From Phycisphaeraceae bacterium (GTDB taxonomy: Bacteria > Planctomycetota > Phycisphaerae > Phycisphaerales > Phycisphaeraceae): a stretch of DNA of 64,000 nt. A program made the translations under genes and the position numbers. The notes under the pieces were generated by a model. The model saw only the letters and a program-made list of their open reading frames with translations. It made no database searches and was not told the origin of the DNA. Shown here piece by piece: positions 29,589-39,198 of the stretch (the first letter of the stretch is position 1; every line of letters starts with the position of its first letter). The DNA is taken from positions 400,270-464,269 of the forward strand of contig JAJDCY010000024.1 of assembly GCA_029260595.1 (NCBI GenBank). Direction: 5' to 3'.

Positions 29589-29972
29589 TTAGGAGTCCGC
29601 CATCAGTAACGACGGCGACGTCGCCATGGCGATCTGGCGGATGCCGTTAGCCATATCGGCGGTCACGTTAGTGAAGTGCAGACCAATCTCAAACTGCTTC
29701 GAGTCGATGGTCTTGACCCAGACGACCTCGGCCTCGATCGGCAGGTGGTAGTGGGCGTTGGACAGGATCAGTGAGACCTGATCCTTGGCCTTGACCGTCA
29801 CTTTCCCAGCGCCGAGAACCTTCATACCCGTCGATGAGATATTGAGAGCCCGACCGAATTCACAGCCGACGCCCTGGGTGGTGAACCGGCCGCGCTTGCG
29901 CTTATCCGCGTCGGCCTCATCTTCGGCCAGCAAGACACGAGTCAGAGACTTGGCGTTACGAGTTGGCTCCAT
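29589..29972 (-). CDS. PilZ domain protein
   Basis: A 127-residue single-domain protein. The two parts of the c-di-GMP binding motif are present: R25-x3-R29 (RKRGR) and N44-x-S46-x-x-G49 (NISSTG). The beta-barrel continues with VSLILSNAHYHLPIEAEVVW and QFEIGLHF. It probably binds cyclic di-GMP and passes the signal to a partner. No diguanylate cyclase or motility gene is near, so the output is unknown. Confidence 0.85.
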   Translation of the reverse strand: MEPTRNAKSLTRVLLAEDEADADKRKRGRFTTQGVGCEFGRALNISSTGMKVLGAGKVTVKAKDQVSLILSNAHYHLPIEAEVVWVKTIDSKQFEIGLHFTNVTADMANGIRQIAMATSPSLLMADS

Positions 29973-30092
29973 GAGTACTTTATCGGTCTGGCCGCGGGGA
30001 GGCTTAACCCGCAGCGTGATTTACAGCCGGTCAGGGCCAGTAATGTGCCTGCTGGATCGGCCTTGCCGGGTGGCAAAACCGCTGTGACCCGC

Positions 30093-31190
30093 TCAGGACG
30101 CCCCCACGGCTGCATCTCGCGGTGCCCATGCCCGCCGCAGGGCGCCAACCATCCCGGCTGGATCGTCCGCCTGACACACGATGCTGCTGACCGCGACCCC
30201 TTGGGCACCGGCTTCGACCGCTTGGGCGATGTTGCCCGGCGTGATCCCGCCGATGGCCAGGTGGGCGGTGTGGGGGTGCGTCGAGGTGAACTCCCGCACG
30301 TACCCAGGCCCGGCGATCAAGGGCTTGTGCTTCGTGGCGGTCGCGAAGACCGGGCCGACACCGCAGTAATCGGCACCGTCGCGGATCGCCGCTTCGGCCT
30401 CACTGAGGTTGGACGTGCTCACCCCGACAAGCAGCGCCCGCCCGGCGACCCGCCGAATGTCGCCGCATGTCAGATCCTCTTGCCCATCGTGCACGCCATC
30501 AGCCGACGCAAGCAGGGCAATATCAGGCCGGTCATTGATGATCGTGCTAACGCCGCGGGGCTTGCAGTACGCGACAAGTTTGTGCGCACGGCTGAGCAGT
30601 TCGCGGTCGCCAAGCGACTTCTCGCGTAGCTGGATGCAATCGGCCAACGGCTCACCGTCGCGGTCACGTTGCACGACCGCCTCGACGACCCGCCACCAGT
30701 CGCCGCCGGGGCACAGCGCTTCACTGATGATCACACACACCCGCCACTGCCGCGCACGCCCGGTCGCGAGCGCCCCATCAAGCCGCCGGGTCCACTCATA
30801 CCCACGGTACCGGATCGCCTCGATCACCGGTGAAAGTGGCTCGCCGTCGGGTGATTGGCCGCCGACCACCTTGCTGTACTCTTCGAGCACCCGCAACGCC
30901 TCACCCAGCCGCTTGCCCGCCGCGGTGGCCAACTCGCTGAGCGACCGCGGCTGTGTCTCCTGCGGCGTGCTGATCGTGGTTCCAACGTCCGCCGGTGTAT
31001 CGCGATTAGCCACACGCGCGTCAAGTGCCGCCAGCGCGTGTGATAGATCGTGACGCGCTGATTTGATCGCCAGCGCGAGCTCGCGGTCATCAAGCACCAG
31101 CCGCGCGGTATCCTCCATCACCCGCAGCGCTTCGCACGCCCGGTTGGTATTCACATCGACCACGCGATACACGCCGATCCTCGACGACAT
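30093..31190 (-). CDS. thiE: two-domain thiamine-phosphate synthase
   Basis: Joins HMP-pyrophosphate and the thiazole phosphate to make thiamine phosphate. The C-terminal 215 residues are a ThiE TIM barrel: CIQLREKSL, then STIINDRPDIALLASADGVH with the HDGQED turn, GVSTSNLSEAEAAIRDGADY, GVGPVFATATKH and AIGGITPGNI. The first 130 residues are a separate helical domain (VYRVVDVNTNRACEALRVME, then LVLDD) found fused to ThiE in some cyanobacteria and planctomycetes. The ATG at 31190 has AGGA 7 bases upstream and is preferred over the GTG at 31211. It is a single gene with no other thi genes nearby. Confidence 0.9.
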   Translation of the reverse strand: MSSRIGVYRVVDVNTNRACEALRVMEDTARLVLDDRELALAIKSARHDLSHALAALDARVANRDTPADVGTTISTPQETQPRSLSELATAAGKRLGEALRVLEEYSKVVGGQSPDGEPLSPVIEAIRYRGYEWTRRLDGALATGRARQWRVCVIISEALCPGGDWWRVVEAVVQRDRDGEPLADCIQLREKSLGDRELLSRAHKLVAYCKPRGVSTIINDRPDIALLASADGVHDGQEDLTCGDIRRVAGRALLVGVSTSNLSEAEAAIRDGADYCGVGPVFATATKHKPLIAGPGYVREFTSTHPHTAHLAIGGITPGNIAQAVEAGAQGVAVSSIVCQADDPAGMVGALRRAWAPRDAAVGAS

Positions 31191-31385
31191 CCTGGGATCC
31201 TGTCTATGCACACCAGCCTACCGGATCGTTGCCGCCACCCGCCGCCCGGAACGGACACCTCGCCGGTAGGGAGCTTCGAGGCCTAGTGATTCGCCCGCAC
31301 GCGTGATAAACTCACATTCTGGTTCGGCTTTGGGCTTGCATCCCGAGCGAACCGCCGCAGACACACGCGCAGGATACACGCTGAC

Positions 31386-32144
31386 ATGATAGACACGTTG
31401 ATCACCGGTTGGACTGATCTCTCACGGATCATCACCGCGCAACTGCCCATCACGCAGGAAGCCATCGAGGCCCTGCGCGCGGTCAAGACCAGCCTCCAAC
31501 GCAGCGAGCGGATCGAGCTGGCGACCTTCCTGGGCGATCTGTTCTGGGCCGGCCTGCTGTCGGCACTGCTGGGGCTGCTGTACGTCAAGTTCGGCCGGTC
31601 GTTGTCCAACCGCCGCCAGTTCGCGTCACACTTCGTGCTGATCGCGATGACCACCATGCTGGTGATCACACTCGTCAAGGCGTCGCTCGCGCTGTCATTA
31701 GGGTTGGTCGGCGCGCTGTCGATCGTCCGATTCCGTACCGCAATCAAGGAGCCGGAGGAGCTGGCATACCTCTTCGTCGCCATCGCGATCGGCCTGGGCT
31801 ACGGGGCCCATCAGGGCTTAATCACGCTCGCCGCCGTCGTGGTGATCGCGCTGGTGATCATCGCGCGTGGCCTGTGGTTTCGCGGCGACGACCACAAAAC
31901 TCTCAACCTGTTGGTGTCGGCGCCGAAGGAACTCGGTGTCTCGTTCGAGCAGATCGAGCAGGTGCTCAAGGGCCACTGCCGGTCACTGCGTCTGCGCCGG
32001 CTGGATCAATCCGGCGGTGATCTCGAGGCGTCGTTCCTGGTCGAGTTCGACAAGTTTGACGATTTCAAGAAAAACCGATCCGGGCTGCTCGCCTTGCATG
32101 AAAACCTATCGATCAGCTACCTCGACAGCCGGGGGCTCTCATAA
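31386..32144 (+). CDS. DUF4956 membrane protein
   Basis: A 252-residue protein with about four membrane helices between residues 45 and 165, and a soluble C-terminal domain of about 85 residues. The family hallmark LGLVGALSIVRFRTAIKEPE followed by LAYLFVAIAIGLGYG is clear (about residues 105-145). It starts an operon: its stop codon overlaps the CotH gene start (TAATG), and a VTC-domain gene follows. DUF4956 genes are repeatedly seen with CotH and VTC genes, to my knowledge. The biochemical role is not known. Confidence 0.85.
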   Translation: MIDTLITGWTDLSRIITAQLPITQEAIEALRAVKTSLQRSERIELATFLGDLFWAGLLSALLGLLYVKFGRSLSNRRQFASHFVLIAMTTMLVITLVKASLALSLGLVGALSIVRFRTAIKEPEELAYLFVAIAIGLGYGAHQGLITLAAVVVIALVIIARGLWFRGDDHKTLNLLVSAPKELGVSFEQIEQVLKGHCRSLRLRRLDQSGGDLEASFLVEFDKFDDFKKNRSGLLALHENLSISYLDSRGLS

Positions 32145-34726
32145 TGCAGATCCCGACGTCCCGTGGTGGGCGCGGTCGGGGCAAGACGCTGCGGCGGATC
32201 GCCGCAAGCCTCGTGGTGTTCCTGCTCCTGCTGATCATGCTCGCGGGCGCGTTCGGTGCGGGCATGCTCAACCATGAGATCATGACCGACTACTTCCATC
32301 CGGCCCGGATGTGGGCCAACCGGTTCAAACGCCGGGTCGGCAACCCCGCGCGATGGGTTGCCGCGTCGTGGCGGGCGCAGCCGCAGCGTCTGATCCTGGA
32401 CATCAAGCACCAACACTACGAGAAGCTCGTCGAGAAGCGGGCCGATGCAATGGAGCTGGGCATCCTCCACGCGGCGCCGGATGACTACGTCTCCGCGACG
32501 CTCTCGTACGGCGACGAATCGGTCAAGGTCAAGGTGCGGCTCAAGGGTGATTGGGTCGATCACCTCGCCGGCAGCAAGTGGTCATTCCGGGTCAAGGTGC
32601 GCGGCGACAACACTTTTATGCGGATGAAGCGCTTCTCGTTGCAGCACCCGGCCACACGCAACTACGCCCACGAGTGGCTGTTCCACCGCGTCCTGCGGCG
32701 TGAGGGATTGATCGGTCTGCGATACAAGTTCGTGGTACTCACCGTCAACGGTAAGGACCTGGGCGTCTACGCCATGGAGGAGCATTTCGAGAAACGACTC
32801 ATCGAGGAGCAGCACCGGCGGGAGGGCCCGATCGTCCGGTTCAACGAAGACCTTTTCTGGGCCGGTACCGGCCAGGATGTCTACCACGCCAGCCACGTGG
32901 ACGGGTTCAGCATCGAGCGCAGCCTCCGCGACGAATCATCCCGCCCGGCGATGGTCAAAGCCGTGTCTTTGCTAACCGCGTTTCAGCGCGGCGAGTTGGA
33001 TGTCGCCGAGGTATTCGATGTGCCGCAACTCGCCCGGTACTACGCGCTGTCCGATCTTCTCAGCGCCGAGCACAACATCCACTACCACAACCTGCGCTTC
33101 TACTACAACCCCGTCACCTCGCGCCTCGAGCCGATCGGGTTCGACGCACAGGGCTGGGGCGTTACCGACGAGATCCTCGAGCACACCCAGACCAAAGACC
33201 CCACCCGGCCGTTTTTCACCTTTAACCGCCGGCTCTTCGCCAATCCGATTTTCGTCGCCGCCTATCACCGTGAGCTGCGCCGGGTCTCGCAGCCAAGCTA
33301 CCTCGACGCGCTCCTGGAGGAACTTCAGGACGACCTGGACGAATCACTCGAGATCCTTTACACCGAGTTCCCCGGAGCGTTGTTCACCACCGACTACCTT
33401 CGGATAAATCAACAGAACATCCGCCGGACGCTCGATCCGCCGAAGCTCATCCACGCCTGGTTGGGTGACGCCCCGGCCGGCGACGGCTCGCAGGCGACAC
33501 TGCGGCTGGCCAACCTTTGCGCACTGACCGTTGAGGTGTCCGCCCTGGTCCGGGATGATGGCTATGAGACCCCGATCGGACCGCGTGTGTTACTCGGGCG
33601 AAAAACGGCCAAAGACCCTCTCGAGTACCACGAGATCCACATCCCCCGGCCACCCGACACCGCGAGCGCGCCGCCGCGCGTGCTCGCGCGAGTATTGGGT
33701 TTGGAGAAGCAGCACGAAGTCCAAGTGTTTGTCTGGGCACCCGTCAGCGCGGCGGCCCTGAGGTCGGACACGCTCCGTGCCGACGCCAATGCCGAGAGCT
33801 TTGACTTCGTCGACGTAAACCACACCGATCACACGATCGACTTGCTCCCCGGGACTTGGGCGGTCAATCGCGACCTGATTTTTCCCGCCGGTTTCGAGGT
33901 GCGGGCCGGACCGGGTGTAACGCTTGACCTGGGTGCCGGCGTCAGCATCATCTCGCGGTCGCCGTTGCGGTGGCGCGGTGACGAGATCAGCCCCGTGACG
34001 ATCCGGTCGTCGCAGGGGCAAGGCCAGGGGCTGGTTGTCCTCGGTGCGCAGACGACCAGCATCCTCGAACACGTAAACTTTGAGAACCTCGCAAGCCCGC
34101 AGCGCCAGGGGTGGTCGCTACCGGGTGCAGTAACCTTCTACGAATCTCCTGCCGCCCTGCACCGTTGCCGTTTCGTGGCCAATCGCTCGGAGGACGCGCT
34201 GAACATCATCCGAGGCGAAGTTCAGCTTTCGAATTGCGATTTTGTACGCACGCAGGCCGACGCGCTGGATGCGGACTTCGCCCGGGGCACGATCGATCAC
34301 TGCCGGTTCATCGAGGCCGGCAACGACGCGATCGATGTGTCCGGGTCGGTATTCGATGTCGCCGACGTCGTGATCCGCCGGGCCGGCGACAAAGCCATCA
34401 GCGCCGGCGAGAACAGCACCCTCAACCTCCGCCGCCTGCGAATCACCGATTCGGAGATCGCCATCGCCAGTAAGGACCTTTCGACGGTCAACCTCTGGGA
34501 ATCTCAGATCATCGACACCACCGTGGGCCTGGTGGCCTATCAGAAGAAGCCTGAGTTCGGCCCCGGCACGATCGCGGCCCGCGGATTGGAGATGCGCGGC
34601 ATCGAGCGCACATCCCTGCTCGAGCAAGGCTCGGCCATCACCATCGACGGCCGCGCGATCCCACCGGGCAAAGACAAAGTCGAGGAGATTCTCTACGGCG
34701 CGTTGTACGGCAAAAAATCGGACTAA
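32144..34726 (+). CDS. CotH kinase family protein with C-terminal right-handed beta helix
   Basis: An 860-residue protein anchored by one helix at about residues 18-40, so the rest is outside the cytoplasm. Residues 120-400 match CotH, an atypical protein kinase: VKVRLKGDWVDH, then RMKRFSLQHPATRNYAHEWL, then FVVLTVNGKDLGVYAMEEHF, then HNIHYHNLRFYYNP near 310 and PIGFDAQGWG near 331, where the conserved metal-binding Asp of the family lies. Residues from about 570 onward are a right-handed beta helix with short repeated strands (DAIDVSGSVFDVADVVIRRA). The start overlaps the DUF4956 stop by one base. The combination suggests surface-protein phosphorylation, but the substrate is unknown. Confidence 0.85.
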   Translation: MQIPTSRGGRGRGKTLRRIAASLVVFLLLLIMLAGAFGAGMLNHEIMTDYFHPARMWANRFKRRVGNPARWVAASWRAQPQRLILDIKHQHYEKLVEKRADAMELGILHAAPDDYVSATLSYGDESVKVKVRLKGDWVDHLAGSKWSFRVKVRGDNTFMRMKRFSLQHPATRNYAHEWLFHRVLRREGLIGLRYKFVVLTVNGKDLGVYAMEEHFEKRLIEEQHRREGPIVRFNEDLFWAGTGQDVYHASHVDGFSIERSLRDESSRPAMVKAVSLLTAFQRGELDVAEVFDVPQLARYYALSDLLSAEHNIHYHNLRFYYNPVTSRLEPIGFDAQGWGVTDEILEHTQTKDPTRPFFTFNRRLFANPIFVAAYHRELRRVSQPSYLDALLEELQDDLDESLEILYTEFPGALFTTDYLRINQQNIRRTLDPPKLIHAWLGDAPAGDGSQATLRLANLCALTVEVSALVRDDGYETPIGPRVLLGRKTAKDPLEYHEIHIPRPPDTASAPPRVLARVLGLEKQHEVQVFVWAPVSAAALRSDTLRADANAESFDFVDVNHTDHTIDLLPGTWAVNRDLIFPAGFEVRAGPGVTLDLGAGVSIISRSPLRWRGDEISPVTIRSSQGQGQGLVVLGAQTTSILEHVNFENLASPQRQGWSLPGAVTFYESPAALHRCRFVANRSEDALNIIRGEVQLSNCDFVRTQADALDADFARGTIDHCRFIEAGNDAIDVSGSVFDVADVVIRRAGDKAISAGENSTLNLRRLRITDSEIAIASKDLSTVNLWESQIIDTTVGLVAYQKKPEFGPGTIAARGLEMRGIERTSLLEQGSAITIDGRAIPPGKDKVEEILYGALYGKKSD

Positions 34727-34774
34727 CACCCAACAGGCCTGCGGGCTTAAGCTGTTGACCGGAGCGCATCAGGA

Positions 34775-35455
34775 GTGACACAGGCGTACCGCTACGAACG
34801 TAAGTTCATGACAACGCTCACGCGTCCTGACGCTCAGTGCGTGCTGCGTCACCACCCGTCGATGTTCCGGGCGATCTTTCAGCCGCGACAGGTTAACAAC
34901 ATCTATCTCGACGACGCCGCCTGCTCGAATTACACGGAGAACGTCGACGGAGCCGCCCAACGCCGCAAGATCAGAGTCCGCTGGTACGGCGATCTGTTCG
35001 GATCGATTCATAAGCCCGTTTTGGAGATCAAACTCAGGGAGGGCTATCTGGGCCGGAAGGTCTCGTACGCTCTGGCGGGGTTCGAAATGACCGAACGGGC
35101 TCCGGGCCCGCTCCTACGCCGGGTGTTCACGGATTCTTCGCTACCTGATGCGTTGCGGGCGGAGTTAGCTGTCCACGAGCCCCAGCTCGTTAACTCCTAC
35201 TCCCGTTCGTACGCGCTGTCCGCGGACAGCCGATTCCGAGCTACGCTCGACTCGGACCTTACCTACTACTCGCGGGGCCAACTCGGAAACAGCCTCCGAC
35301 ACAAACACGCCGACCGCGCGCACCGGATCATCGAGTTGAAGTACAGCGCCGCCGATGACCACGACGCGAACCGGGTCTCGGATCATTTCCCGTTTCGGAT
35401 GACGCGCAGCTCAAAGTATGTGATGGGGCTTGATACTGTCGGTGCGGTGTCATGA
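34775..35455 (+). CDS. VTC-domain (polyphosphate polymerase-like) protein
   Basis: A 226-residue triphosphate-tunnel-type protein. The N-terminal YRYERKFMT, the basic strand RRKIRVRWYG, VLEIKLREG, then RFRATLDSDLTYY and IIELKYS are the pattern of VTC catalytic domains, which in yeast make polyphosphate from ATP. Conserved Glu and Lys/Arg residues alternate on the strands as expected of a tunnel fold. There is no SPX domain or membrane helix. The GTG start follows GGAG by 10 bases. It is the third gene of the DUF4956-CotH-VTC operon. Polyphosphate synthesis is suggested by family, not proven. Confidence 0.85.
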   Translation: MTQAYRYERKFMTTLTRPDAQCVLRHHPSMFRAIFQPRQVNNIYLDDAACSNYTENVDGAAQRRKIRVRWYGDLFGSIHKPVLEIKLREGYLGRKVSYALAGFEMTERAPGPLLRRVFTDSSLPDALRAELAVHEPQLVNSYSRSYALSADSRFRATLDSDLTYYSRGQLGNSLRHKHADRAHRIIELKYSAADDHDANRVSDHFPFRMTRSSKYVMGLDTVGAVS

Positions 35456-35483
35456 GACGAGCAATCCCAGCCGTGCTGTGGCA

Positions 35484-37472
35484 TCAGGGACTCGCCCACG
35501 GTTGGTCCAGCCGATACAGGTGCCTGCCGGTCGCCGGGAGCTGTGTGATCAGTCGTGGCGACGGGTGCTCCCGCAGCGACCCCGGTACGGCGAGCAGGTA
35601 CACCGGCCGACCGTCTGCGCCCACACCGGGCAGGTCGCCGACGGTCAGGCTGAGCATGTCGCGGTTCGAGTAGAGCAGCAGCGCCGGCGGTGGACCGGCC
35701 GTGGTCGCCGGCGTCGGCGAGACCCAGAAAAGCGGATGATCACCAACCAGCCCGGCTAGCCGGCGGGCCTCGTCATGCAGTGGATTGCGCATCGCCGGGC
35801 CGCGTGTGACCGGGATCATCAGCACAGCGACAACGATCAGCGACCAGATCGCCCAGCACACCATCGCCTTACCCGGCCGCCCGCGAAGCACCCACTTGAG
35901 ACTCCACGCAACCGCGATCATCAGTGCGGCACACAACCCGCCCGCATACACCCAGCCCGGCGTCTCGGCCCAGGCGTGATCAATCCACCCGCGCTCGATC
36001 ATCTCGCTTTGCCACTGCAGCGCCGCCGGGATCGCCAGTGATGCCACGACAAGCAGAGCGAAAAACGGCCAACGCAACCACCGCCACGTGCGGGTGTAGC
36101 GCCCCTCGTCGGCGAGCTCGGCGTACTGCGCGAACATGAATGCGATCAACACCGCTGCCGGTGCGACGGCCGGAAGAAGGCTGCCCAGCGGGTCAGAGCT
36201 CGGGATCAGCACACCGGTCAGCGCTACCGGCAACAGCCAAACCCACGCGAGGCTCATGCGTGTGCGCGAGCCTTTCGATGACGTGCTGACACTCTGCACC
36301 GCCGCCGCGCACAGCCACACCGCCCAGGGCAACAGTGCTGCGATCCCGATTGCTAGGAATGCGCTCTGTTTTGCGGCGAACCCGCCGGGGGGTGCATCGA
36401 TCTCACCGGCGAGTCGGCTCCACCAGACGGCCCAGATCTCAGGGCGTTGTTCAAAGAGGAACAGCGCCCACGGCAGAACCAGCAGCGCCCCGATAAAAAT
36501 CGCGGCGAGCAGCCCGAGCATGTGGGTCGCGCGATGAGGGCATAGCACCAGGACCAGCGTGATCGGCGTGGCGATCGTCAGCAGCGCGACCGGCCCAACT
36601 GTCAGCAGCGCCGCGCCGAACGACAACCCACACAGAAACCAGCCAAGAAATTGTCGCGCCACAGACGGCGTTGGCCGCAACGGGCGGATCGCCCACAGCG
36701 CCGCCGCCGTCGACAGTGTCGCCAGTGCCGCGTGGTGGATCGGTTCCGTGGCCACGCGCGCATACCACGTGCACAACCCGCACGCCGCACACACCAGCCC
36801 CGCGTACACGGCGCACCGCGTCCCCCCGATGCAGTACCCGGCCCAGAACACGCCGACCACGGTGAGCAAACCCATCGCAGCCGAGCAAAGCCGCGTGGCG
36901 AGCACCTGATACTTGGGGTCCTGCGAGCCCGGCCAGCGCTCAGCCGACTCGAGTGCGATTAGATGGGTCCACGTTATCCCCGGCGGTTGGTCCAGTTGCG
37001 GCTTGCCGTTCAGCCATGGGATCAGTCGGCTGAGCAGGCCGGTCCCCGACAAAGGCGGCGTGGCCTGTCCCGCCGGGTAGGTGTCGGCCGCCGAGTCCGT
37101 CGGACGCGCAGCAGCCATGACCGACCGGGCCGCACGCGTTTGGCGCGCCGTGACGATCGCCTGTGCCTCTGCCGGATCAACCGCATCGGGCCGATGTAGT
37201 TCAACCAGCATCCCCGGTGCGGCCAGCACCAAGCACAACGCCAGCAGCGCCAGCGTTACGATCGGGTCGCTACGCCGTGGATGCCGCCCCTGGCCCTTGC
37301 CCTGGCCCGGCTGCGTGCCCGGTAGGGGGGCGTGTGCGCCCGTCCGCTGATTCGCCGCGACCGAGATCTGAATCGTTGAGTCCAGCATCCGGTTTGGCAA
37401 TCGCCGAGTTCGACCGGACCCCTCGGGGCGGCCGTCCACGGGGCGGGTGGTTTGATCGGGTAGTCGTGTCAT
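35484..37472 (-). CDS. GT-C fold glycosyltransferase (ArnT/GT39-like) membrane protein
   Basis: An integral membrane protein with about a dozen helices, beginning with TLALLALCLVLAAPGMLVEL. A short acidic loop follows the first helix (RPDAVDPAEAQAIVTARQ), where GT-C enzymes keep their catalytic Asp/Glu. Enzymes of this class move sugars from polyprenyl-phosphate donors onto lipids or proteins outside the membrane. The start is uncertain: the ATG at 37472 is chosen, but a GTG at 37607 overlaps the scpB stop (GTGA) and could be used by coupling. The extra N-terminal residues are not conserved-looking. The tail after the last helix is a soluble domain of about 90 residues. Confidence 0.7.
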   Translation of the reverse strand: MTRLPDQTTRPVDGRPEGSGRTRRLPNRMLDSTIQISVAANQRTGAHAPLPGTQPGQGKGQGRHPRRSDPIVTLALLALCLVLAAPGMLVELHRPDAVDPAEAQAIVTARQTRAARSVMAAARPTDSAADTYPAGQATPPLSGTGLLSRLIPWLNGKPQLDQPPGITWTHLIALESAERWPGSQDPKYQVLATRLCSAAMGLLTVVGVFWAGYCIGGTRCAVYAGLVCAACGLCTWYARVATEPIHHAALATLSTAAALWAIRPLRPTPSVARQFLGWFLCGLSFGAALLTVGPVALLTIATPITLVLVLCPHRATHMLGLLAAIFIGALLVLPWALFLFEQRPEIWAVWWSRLAGEIDAPPGGFAAKQSAFLAIGIAALLPWAVWLCAAAVQSVSTSSKGSRTRMSLAWVWLLPVALTGVLIPSSDPLGSLLPAVAPAAVLIAFMFAQYAELADEGRYTRTWRWLRWPFFALLVVASLAIPAALQWQSEMIERGWIDHAWAETPGWVYAGGLCAALMIAVAWSLKWVLRGRPGKAMVCWAIWSLIVVAVLMIPVTRGPAMRNPLHDEARRLAGLVGDHPLFWVSPTPATTAGPPPALLLYSNRDMLSLTVGDLPGVGADGRPVYLLAVPGSLREHPSPRLITQLPATGRHLYRLDQPWASP

Positions 37473-37603
37473 GAGGCTCGCGGATCGGTCCAACTGTTTC
37501 CAGCCCGGGACACGCGCCGCAGGGCAATGCAGATCGGATGCTTCGTTTTCGCTGTTGGGTTCCCGGTGATCACACCCGTTCGGTCGAACAGGCAACGTAC
37601 GTC

Positions 37604-38257
37604 TCACGCCATCTCTGGCGTTAACTCATCCGGTTTCGGTAATTGTTTAATCGTGGCCAGGCCGAACGATTCGAGAAACGTCCGCGTCGTCCCGTACAGC
37701 ATCGGTCGCCCCAGGATTTCCGCCCGCCCGACAATCTTGACCAGCCGCCTCTCCATCAGCCCACGGATCACCTCGCCGCTGGCCACCCCGCGGATCGCCT
37801 CGATATCGGCCCGCAGGATCGGCTGTTTGTAGGCGATGATCGCCAGCGTCTCCATCGCGGCCGGGCTCAGCCTCGCCTGGCTGTTGCTGCGGAGCACTTG
37901 GGCGAGCGTGTCGGCAAAGCCCGGCAGTGTCACGATCTGCCAGCCGCCGGCGAGCTTCTCAATCCGAAAGCTGCGGCTGGTCTCGGCGTAGACCTCGTTC
38001 AGCCGGTCGACCGCTCCCCGTACAGCCTGGACCTGATCAGTCCCCAACAGCCCCGCGAGCTTGGCCGTACTCTGAGGCCGATCGCACACCATCAACGCTG
38101 CCTCCACCCGCAAGTCCAGACCCGCATCGCCGCCATCGCTGACGGTCAAGTCCTGATCCGACTCCAGAGGCTGCTCGAGCGCATCAAAATCAGCCGCGTC
38201 GGAAGGCTCGACGTCAGACTGCGGATCGGTCACGGCGGTTATCGGGCTGTCAGGCAC
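37604..38257 (-). CDS. scpB: segregation and condensation protein B
   Basis: A subunit of the SMC-ScpAB chromosome condensation complex. It has two winged-helix domains: DLRVEAALMVCDRPQST followed by LAGLLG near residue 45, and AMETLAIIAYKQPILRADIE then IRGVASGEVIRGLMERRLVK near 140-175, with GRPMLYGTT near the end. The 217-residue length is normal; the first 40 residues are an acidic extension. scpA and smc are not adjacent. It follows the amidase gene by 4 bp on the same strand, so they probably share a transcript. Confidence 0.92.
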   Translation of the reverse strand: MPDSPITAVTDPQSDVEPSDAADFDALEQPLESDQDLTVSDGGDAGLDLRVEAALMVCDRPQSTAKLAGLLGTDQVQAVRGAVDRLNEVYAETSRSFRIEKLAGGWQIVTLPGFADTLAQVLRSNSQARLSPAAMETLAIIAYKQPILRADIEAIRGVASGEVIRGLMERRLVKIVGRAEILGRPMLYGTTRTFLESFGLATIKQLPKPDELTPEMA

Positions 38258-38261
38258 GCAC

Positions 38262-38981
38262 CTAGCTTAATCCGCCATTGTGGCGGAGGGCAACCATGGG
38301 CGACTGGAGAGACTTACCCGGACACATCGTCGGGTTGAGTTCCTGGTGGGTATGCACGTTGGCCAGCGGGATCCGATTCTGCTTCATCAGCCTCGCGATG
38401 GTCTGCCGCAGCGTCTCGATCTGCGGGTCGGAAGGCCGCTGCAGGTCGAAGTTGCCCAGGCACATGATCCCGATATTGCCCAGGTTGTGGTTGCGGACGT
38501 GGGCTCCCTGATACCGCAGATCCCGCCCCTGCCACAGCCGACCGGCACGGTCCACGACCAGGTGATACCCGATATCCCCGGCATGCAGCCGCTCCAGGTG
38601 CGACTGGCGGATCAGTTCGAGCCGTTGAGCCGTCGTGGTCGCGTCATCAAACCAGATCGGTGTCCAGCCCTCGTGGTGGACGGTGATTCGCTGGACCCTG
38701 GACATCCCGTTGAGACGGCCTTGGATCGGCGGCTGGGTCGCCCAGCGCTGGCGTGGGATTGCCCGGATCGGCCCGATGGGTACGGGCGTAGCGCTGACCT
38801 GCCGCGGCAGGGGGGTGGTGCGTTGCGGGGGGAATGTCTTCCAGCCCCCCTCGGGGATCGGACGGTGTGACTGTGGCCAGATTGGGCCCGGCCGGTGGCT
38901 GATTAGCGCGGGCGTGTCCGCGCAGCCCGCGGCCAGCAGGCCCATCGATCCCACCACAAACTCGCGTCGCGTCAGGCCCAT
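38262..38981 (-). CDS. PGRP/Amidase_2-type N-acetylmuramoyl-L-alanine amidase, Tat/lipoprotein signal
   Basis: Cleaves the bond between MurNAc and L-Ala in peptidoglycan (family role). The N-terminus joins a twin-arginine motif (TRREFV) to a lipobox LAAGC with Cys20, so it is probably a Tat-exported lipoprotein. The amidase domain shows VHHEGW (zinc ligand His102/103), GYHLVVDRAGRLWQGR, NIGIMCLGNFD and HTHQELNPTMCPG, with His210 or His212 and Cys220 as the other ligands. A Pro-rich linker joins signal and domain. It may take part in cell-wall recycling. The scpB gene follows 4 bp later. Confidence 0.87.
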   Translation of the reverse strand: MGLTRREFVVGSMGLLAAGCADTPALISHRPGPIWPQSHRPIPEGGWKTFPPQRTTPLPRQVSATPVPIGPIRAIPRQRWATQPPIQGRLNGMSRVQRITVHHEGWTPIWFDDATTTAQRLELIRQSHLERLHAGDIGYHLVVDRAGRLWQGRDLRYQGAHVRNHNLGNIGIMCLGNFDLQRPSDPQIETLRQTIARLMKQNRIPLANVHTHQELNPTMCPGKSLQSPMVALRHNGGLS

Positions 38982-39198
38982 AGTTTTTGTAGTTCCGATG
39001 CTGCGGCCGACCGCTCAGGCGATCGGGTGTCCCAAATCCAGCGACCCGGGGAGAGGATATTGCGTCCTGCCCTCCTGCGTCGACAACCACCCTGATAGAA
39101 CCTTGATCGGTCCGGGCGGTATTCTATCTCAAGATTTCGCCTCTGGCCGCCCATTCTCACCCGATCCTCGCCACTACAACCCGACCCCCCAGCCACCA

